Shown here: positions 44,703 to 48,501 of the stretch, piece after piece
How the letters are laid out: every line of letters begins with the position of its first letter
How positions within the stretch are numbered: position 1 is the first letter of the stretch
DNA from: CALEUX01 sp964608615
GTDB lineage: Bacteria > Bacteroidota > Bacteroidia > Bacteroidales > Marinilabiliaceae
Reading direction: 5' to 3'
NCBI GenBank assembly: GCA_964608615.1
Contig: CAZSQG010000021.1
Coordinates: 1 to 48,501 of the forward strand
Length of the DNA: 48,501 nucleotides
The notes under the pieces: generated by a model
What the model was told of the DNA's origin: nothing
What the model saw: only the letters and a program-made list of their open reading frames with translations
The model's database searches: none
Translations under genes and position numbers: made by a program

Positions 44703-44740
44703 AAAATCCCTGTTTTTTATAAAACAGGGATTTTTTCTTT
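44703..44740 (+). terminator. Intrinsic terminator after the DHOD-like gene
   Basis: AAAATCCCTGTTTT (44703-44716) and AAAACAGGGATTTT (44721-44734) form a perfect 14-bp stem with a TTAT loop and T-run. It lies about 20 bases after the stop codon. Confidence 0.9.
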
Positions 44741-44902
44741 GGTCAATCTTTTGTTTTTCGTTGATAATGATTAATTTTAGGATTCTTTGGGAAAGAGATG
44801 GATGCTGGTTTTGTTTTTTTTTGAATGTTATTGATTGTTGATTAAAAGTTATTTAACTATATTTAAGTTTCCTTTTTATCTTACCTCAATATTTAGCCTA
44901 TT

Positions 44903-45823
44903 ATGAAAAGAATTTTAAGTGCTTTCATTTACTTTATATCAATAGTACTGGTTTTTGGCTTATTATATTCTTGTACCTGTCAAAACCAAAAAAAGCAACA
45001 AAGTGAAGAATCTGAAATCATAGAATCAGTTGATGAACAACTGATGGATGATTTTAATAGATCGAAACTTATTTTTTATTCTCTTCCTTCGCCGCTTGAA
45101 ACTGCCATGCTGATTAAAAGAGCAGGAGCCTCTTATGATCCTGATTTATTAAACGATTTGGAGAATCTCTCTCGTTATAACACCAATATGAAAATGGCAT
45201 TGAATTTGGGTGTTTATAGTGCAGATATGAGTTATACCAGTTTGTTTGATCAAACTCAGAATACTTTAAAATATATGGGTGCTTCACGTAAATTGGCTGA
45301 GCAGCTTGGTATTATGGGAGCCATTGATGAAACAACTATTCGTCGTTTGGAGGAGAATATGAACAACCGCGAGGTTGTAATGGACATTATCTCTGAAACT
45401 TTTATGAATTCCAATGCTTATCTAACCGAAAATGATAGGCCAACCATTGCGGTTATGGTCCTTGTTGGTGGCTGGATGGAAGGTTTGTATATTGCTACAC
45501 AACTTACAAATGGTTCGCTTGAAGATAATCCACGCCTTGTTGACCGAATTGTTTATCAAAAATTATCACTTCAGACGGTTCTTAGCCTTCTTGAAAACTA
45601 TCAAGACAACGCAGATATAAGCTATCTTGTTGATCGTATGGAAGAGCTTAAGTCCATATTTGATGAGATAAGAATTGTTACAACATCAAAAGTTGAGGCT
45701 GAAACAATCCCGGAAAAACAAATGACTATTATTCGTTCTGAAGCGGAGACTTTCATGTCGAATGAGGTCTTTGATAAATTAATTAACAAGGTAATTGAGA
45801 TTAGAAGTGAGTTTATCTCTTAA
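44903..45823 (+). CDS. Predicted lipoprotein of unknown function
   Basis: A 306-residue lipoprotein anchored at C24 (lipobox LLYSC, followed by TCQNQKKQQ). The mature part is almost all helical: after an acidic linker (SEESEIIESVDEQ) come amphipathic helices with SLPSPLETAMLIKRAG, YSADMSYTSLFDQ, LGIMGAIDETTIRRLEEN and VMVLVGGWMEGLYIATQL. I recognise no named family, though such proteins occur in Bacteroidales. It is followed after 30 bases by the second small secreted protein, so the two are probably an operon. An outer-membrane or periplasmic inner-leaflet location is expected. Confidence 0.82.
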   Translation: MKRILSAFIYFISIVLVFGLLYSCTCQNQKKQQSEESEIIESVDEQLMDDFNRSKLIFYSLPSPLETAMLIKRAGASYDPDLLNDLENLSRYNTNMKMALNLGVYSADMSYTSLFDQTQNTLKYMGASRKLAEQLGIMGAIDETTIRRLEENMNNREVVMDIISETFMNSNAYLTENDRPTIAVMVLVGGWMEGLYIATQLTNGSLEDNPRLVDRIVYQKLSLQTVLSLLENYQDNADISYLVDRMEELKSIFDEIRIVTTSKVEAETIPEKQMTIIRSEAETFMSNEVFDKLINKVIEIRSEFIS

Positions 45824-45853
45824 TTAATATTTATATCCATTGAGCATTATCCA

Positions 45854-46312
45854 ATGAGGTTATCAGTTGTTTTTAAGTTATTTATTTTTCTTACTTTGTT
45901 TATTATCGGAAATGATACATTTTCGCAATGTATTAGTTTTGCCCGCAATATAGCAAAGCCTCAGTTAGCTCCATTTATTCATGATGGTAATTACAACGCC
46001 ACATACATGGAAGAAGGAGAAACAGCTGAGCTTTATAAAACGTTTTTTGAAGGAGAAGAATACAGACTGGTTGTTGCAACTGTTGAAAGTTTACCCAAAC
46101 TTCGTATTCGTATTATGGATGACCAGCGTAATATAATATTTGATAATGCTGATCATAAATTTGCTCATGTTTGGGATTTTCAGGCTAAAACTACGGGTAC
46201 GCTTATTATACATATTAAAGTGCCTGACAATCTCGAAAAGACAACAGTTCAAGGGGGGTGTGTGGCTATTCTCTTTGGTGTAAATGCGGGTGATAATTCA
46301 AAAAGGAAGTAA
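45854..46312 (+). CDS. Small secreted protein, paralogue of the 24906-25334 protein
   Basis: A 152-residue exported protein with a signal peptide (VVFKLFIFLTLFIIGNDTFSQ) and a probable beta-sandwich. It aligns with the protein encoded at 24906-25334: EGETAELYKTFFEGEEYRLV against GDEVAEFRTTFFSGNTYRIV, DDQRNIIFDNADHK against DTNRNLLFSNANYK, and a central WDF in both. One Cys near the mature start is shared (QC here, KGC there). No known family is recognised. It is translated with the lipoprotein gene 30 bases upstream. A convergent terminator follows. Confidence 0.82.
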   Translation: MRLSVVFKLFIFLTLFIIGNDTFSQCISFARNIAKPQLAPFIHDGNYNATYMEEGETAELYKTFFEGEEYRLVVATVESLPKLRIRIMDDQRNIIFDNADHKFAHVWDFQAKTTGTLIIHIKVPDNLEKTTVQGGCVAILFGVNAGDNSKRK

Positions 46313-46352
46313 GTTGCTGAATTAATAAAACATACTTATAAACAATCATTAT

Positions 46353-46383
46353 AAACCGATCATTTATTGATCGGTTTTTTTTA
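46353..46383 (+). terminator. Intrinsic terminator after the small secreted protein
   Basis: AAACCGATCA (46353-46362) pairs with TGATCGGTTT (46368-46377) and is followed by a long T-run. It separates this operon from the convergent UvrA-family gene and shares its ACCGATCA core with the terminator at 42554-42590. Confidence 0.85.
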
Positions 46384-46566
46384 TATTACTCAATACTATT
46401 TACTTAATTTATATACCTAAGTATACTTAAAAAGAAATAGCTCGCAGACAAATGCCCTATATGGGATTAGCATTTACACCCTTTATCTTTCTTTTGCCAC
46501 TCTGTGGCGGTGAGTCCCGGTACAGAGTTAAATTAATAGCATCCTAAACAAAACGATATTGGTATA

Positions 46567-48501
46567 TTATTGATTAATATATGGCTTTAAATATCGACCG
46601 GTATATGACTTTTCTTCTTTAATAAGATTTTCGGGAGTTCCTTCAAAAACCATATAACCTCCATCATTTCCACCTTCAGGCCCAAGATCAATTACCCAGT
46701 CGGCCGATTTAATTATTTCCATATTATGCTCAACAACAATTATGGAATGGCCTTTTTCCAGTAAAGCCTGAAAAGCTTTTATTAAGGTATTTATATCATG
46801 GAAATGAAGCCCTGTGGTTGGTTCATCAAAAATGAACAGAGTTGGTTCATTTTTCTCCAAAGCCAGAAACGAAGCCAGTTTTACTCTTTGACTTTCTCCA
46901 CCACTAAGCGTACTCGATGATTGTCCCAACTTAACATAACCAAGACCAACATCAGCCAGAGGCTTTAATTTGGAAACAATGCGTTTGTCGGTGTTGGTTT
47001 GTTTATCACTAAAAAAATCAATGGCCTCTTCAACGGTCATATCAAGAATGTCATAAACGTTTTTACCATGATAGTATATGTCAAGAACTTCAGGTTTAAA
47101 CCGTTTTCCCTGACAGCTTTCGCAAGTCAGAACAATATCGGCCATAAACTGCATCTCTACTTTAATGGTTCCTTCACCCTGACACTCATCGCATCGTCCT
47201 CCATCAATATTAAATGAAAAATGGGAAGGTTTTAGTCCGGCAATTTGCGCAGGTTTCAGGTCTGACATCAGCTTGCGTATTTCATCCCACGCTTTTAAAT
47301 AAGTAGCCGGATTTGATCGTGATGATTTGCCAATAGGATTCTGATCAATAAACTCAACATCTGATATAACATTTGTATCGCCTCGTAAAAGATCAAATTC
47401 TCCTGTTTTATCGGCATAACCACCTTTAATTTTTTTTAGGGCAGGGTAGAGAACTTTTTTTACCAACGATGATTTGCCCGATCCGCTAACACCTGTTATT
47501 ACGGTTAGTACATTAAGCGGAAAGGTTGCTTTTATGTTCTTCAGATTATTTTCTCTGGCTCCAATTATTTCAAGCTTTTGATTCCAACAACGGCGACTTA
47601 AGGGCAGTTCAATTTTTTTGGTACCGGTAAGATATTGGGTAGTAAGGCTTTCGGGGACGGAAGTTAAATTGCTGAATTGCCCATGGTAAACCACTTCACC
47701 ACCGTGTTGTCCGGCTCCGGGACCAATATCAATGATTTCATCGCAAGCGCGGATAATTTCTTCATCATGTTCAACCACAACTACAGTGTTACCCAGCCTT
47801 TGAAGATTCCGCAAAACACCTATTAATAAATTAGTATCTCTCGAATGGAGTCCAATGCTTGGTTCGTCAAGTATGTATAACGAACCAACCAGGCTGCTAC
47901 CTAATGATGTTGCCAGGTTAATACGTTGGCTTTCACCACCTGATAGGGTGGAAGAGAGCCGGTTTAAAGTGAGATAGCCTAATCCTACACGGTTAAGGAA
48001 AGCGAGCCGTGAAGTGATTTCTGTTAGCAATCGTCGGGCAACTTTTTCTTCATGTGATGGAAGGTTTAAATCCTTGAAAAAATCGAACAGTTGCGAAACA
48101 GGCATTAAAACCAATTCACTAATATTTTTATCAGCAACTTTTACCCATGTTGCTTCTTTTTTTAGGCGTGTACCATTACAATCGGGACAAACGGTTTTTC
48201 CCCTGTAGCGTGCAAGCATCACGCGATTTTGAATTTTGTAGAGTTTTTCTTCAAGATGTTTAAAAAACTGATCTAAGCCATGAAAGTATTTATTACCAGT
48301 CCAAAGTAGTTTTCTCTGTTCGACTGTTAATTCATAATAGGGTTTATGAACCGGAAAATCAAATAGTGGAGCATTTTTAATCAGACGTTCTTTCCATTTC
48401 TTCATGGTCTCACCTCTCCAGCAAGCAATTGCATCCTGATAAACTGAAAGATTCTGATCGGGTATAACCAGATTTTCATCAATGCCAATAACCTTTCCGT
48501 A
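46567..48501 (-). CDS. uvrA: UvrA-family excinuclease ATPase, 5' end outside window
   Basis: The minus-strand frame stays open to the right edge (644 codons visible), so the first third of the gene lies outside. Visible parts: the VIGIDENLVIPD region, zinc-finger half CPDCNGTRL, first signature LSGGESQRINLA with ILDEPSIGLHSRD and VVEHDEEII, a second Walker A GVSGSGKSSL, the second zinc finger CDECQGEGTI...CESCQGKRF, second signature LSGGESQRVKLA and FIFDEPTTGLHFHDI. UvrA damage-recognition subunits bind DNA as dimers and load UvrB. The TVEQRKLLWTGNKYFHGLDQFFKHLEEKLYKIQNRV region resembles the second, shorter UvrA type of Bacteroidota, so it may be a paralogue rather than the main UvrA. Confidence 0.9.
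   Translation of the reverse strand, partial: YGKVIGIDENLVIPDQNLSVYQDAIACWRGETMKKWKERLIKNAPLFDFPVHKPYYELTVEQRKLLWTGNKYFHGLDQFFKHLEEKLYKIQNRVMLARYRGKTVCPDCNGTRLKKEATWVKVADKNISELVLMPVSQLFDFFKDLNLPSHEEKVARRLLTEITSRLAFLNRVGLGYLTLNRLSSTLSGGESQRINLATSLGSSLVGSLYILDEPSIGLHSRDTNLLIGVLRNLQRLGNTVVVVEHDEEIIRACDEIIDIGPGAGQHGGEVVYHGQFSNLTSVPESLTTQYLTGTKKIELPLSRRCWNQKLEIIGARENNLKNIKATFPLNVLTVITGVSGSGKSSLVKKVLYPALKKIKGGYADKTGEFDLLRGDTNVISDVEFIDQNPIGKSSRSNPATYLKAWDEIRKLMSDLKPAQIAGLKPSHFSFNIDGGRCDECQGEGTIKVEMQFMADIVLTCESCQGKRFKPEVLDIYYHGKNVYDILDMTVEEAIDFFSDKQTNTDKRIVSKLKPLADVGLGYVKLGQSSSTLSGGESQRVKLASFLALEKNEPTLFIFDEPTTGLHFHDINTLIKAFQALLEKGHSIIVVEHNMEIIKSADWVIDLGPEGGNDGGYMVFEGTPENLIKEEKSYTGRYLKPYINQ

Noticed and set aside
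46440..46566. Possible tRNA or small RNA around the GCCAC-TCT-GTGGC hairpin
   Set aside because: The stem is five base pairs with no cloverleaf, no T-loop motif and no T-run, so no RNA gene can be supported.

Overview
The window is a chromosomal stretch of a Bacteroidota bacterium, probably of the Bacteroidales/Marinilabiliales kind. The evidence is a giant PKD-repeat protein with a type B type IX secretion (T9SS) C-terminal domain, a PorP/SprF-like protein, TAnnTTTG-like -7 boxes, almost no Shine-Dalgarno sequences, low GC, and the serC-serA-DUF1015 cluster. I recognise no phage, IS transposase, CRISPR array, rRNA or tRNA.

Region 1 (1-18,666) is a surface and signalling block. A PAS sensor fragment with a four-cysteine cluster (left edge) lies downstream of a 1,477-aa PKD/T9SS cargo protein on the minus strand. 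Divergent from it, a plus-strand run encodes a PorP/SprF-like protein, a PorE-like TPR/PD40/OmpA protein, a solute-binding-domain histidine kinase with five PAS domains, a single-domain response regulator, a REC-PAS-PAS-GAF-PAS-kinase-REC hybrid and a large ABCG-type transporter. The first three genes overlap by 11-16 bases, so the secretion/envelope genes look translationally coupled to the kinase.

Region 2 (18,686-26,096), all minus strand, holds a membrane hybrid kinase, a second ABC transporter of the same unusual architecture, a small secreted protein just upstream of it, and an OB-fold-like lipoprotein. A paralogue of the small secreted protein lies about 20 kb away.

Region 3 (26,389-35,589) has clpB, a truncated NifX-like ORF with a CoA-binding protein, a DUF202-like membrane remnant, a family 4 uracil-DNA glycosylase, an HD phosphohydrolase, and a minus-strand operon for a FecCD/BtuC-type importer (lipoprotein, permease, ATPase) ending in a TrmO-FmdE fusion. 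This operon looks like metal or metal-cofactor acquisition.

Region 4 (35,590-48,501) contains a gene-poor stretch with hairpins and a possible gene remnant, an HPt-STAS pair, gcvT, the serine cluster, a YggS-type PLP protein, a DHOD-like oxidoreductase, a lipoprotein with the second small secreted protein, and the 3' two thirds of a UvrA-family gene running off the right edge.

The best candidate for something under-described is the pair of TerB-like/beta-domain/ABCG transporters with a conserved CxxC insert, together with the surrounding hybrid kinases and the small secreted family. The functional link is inference. All family assignments were made by reading the translations; no search was run.
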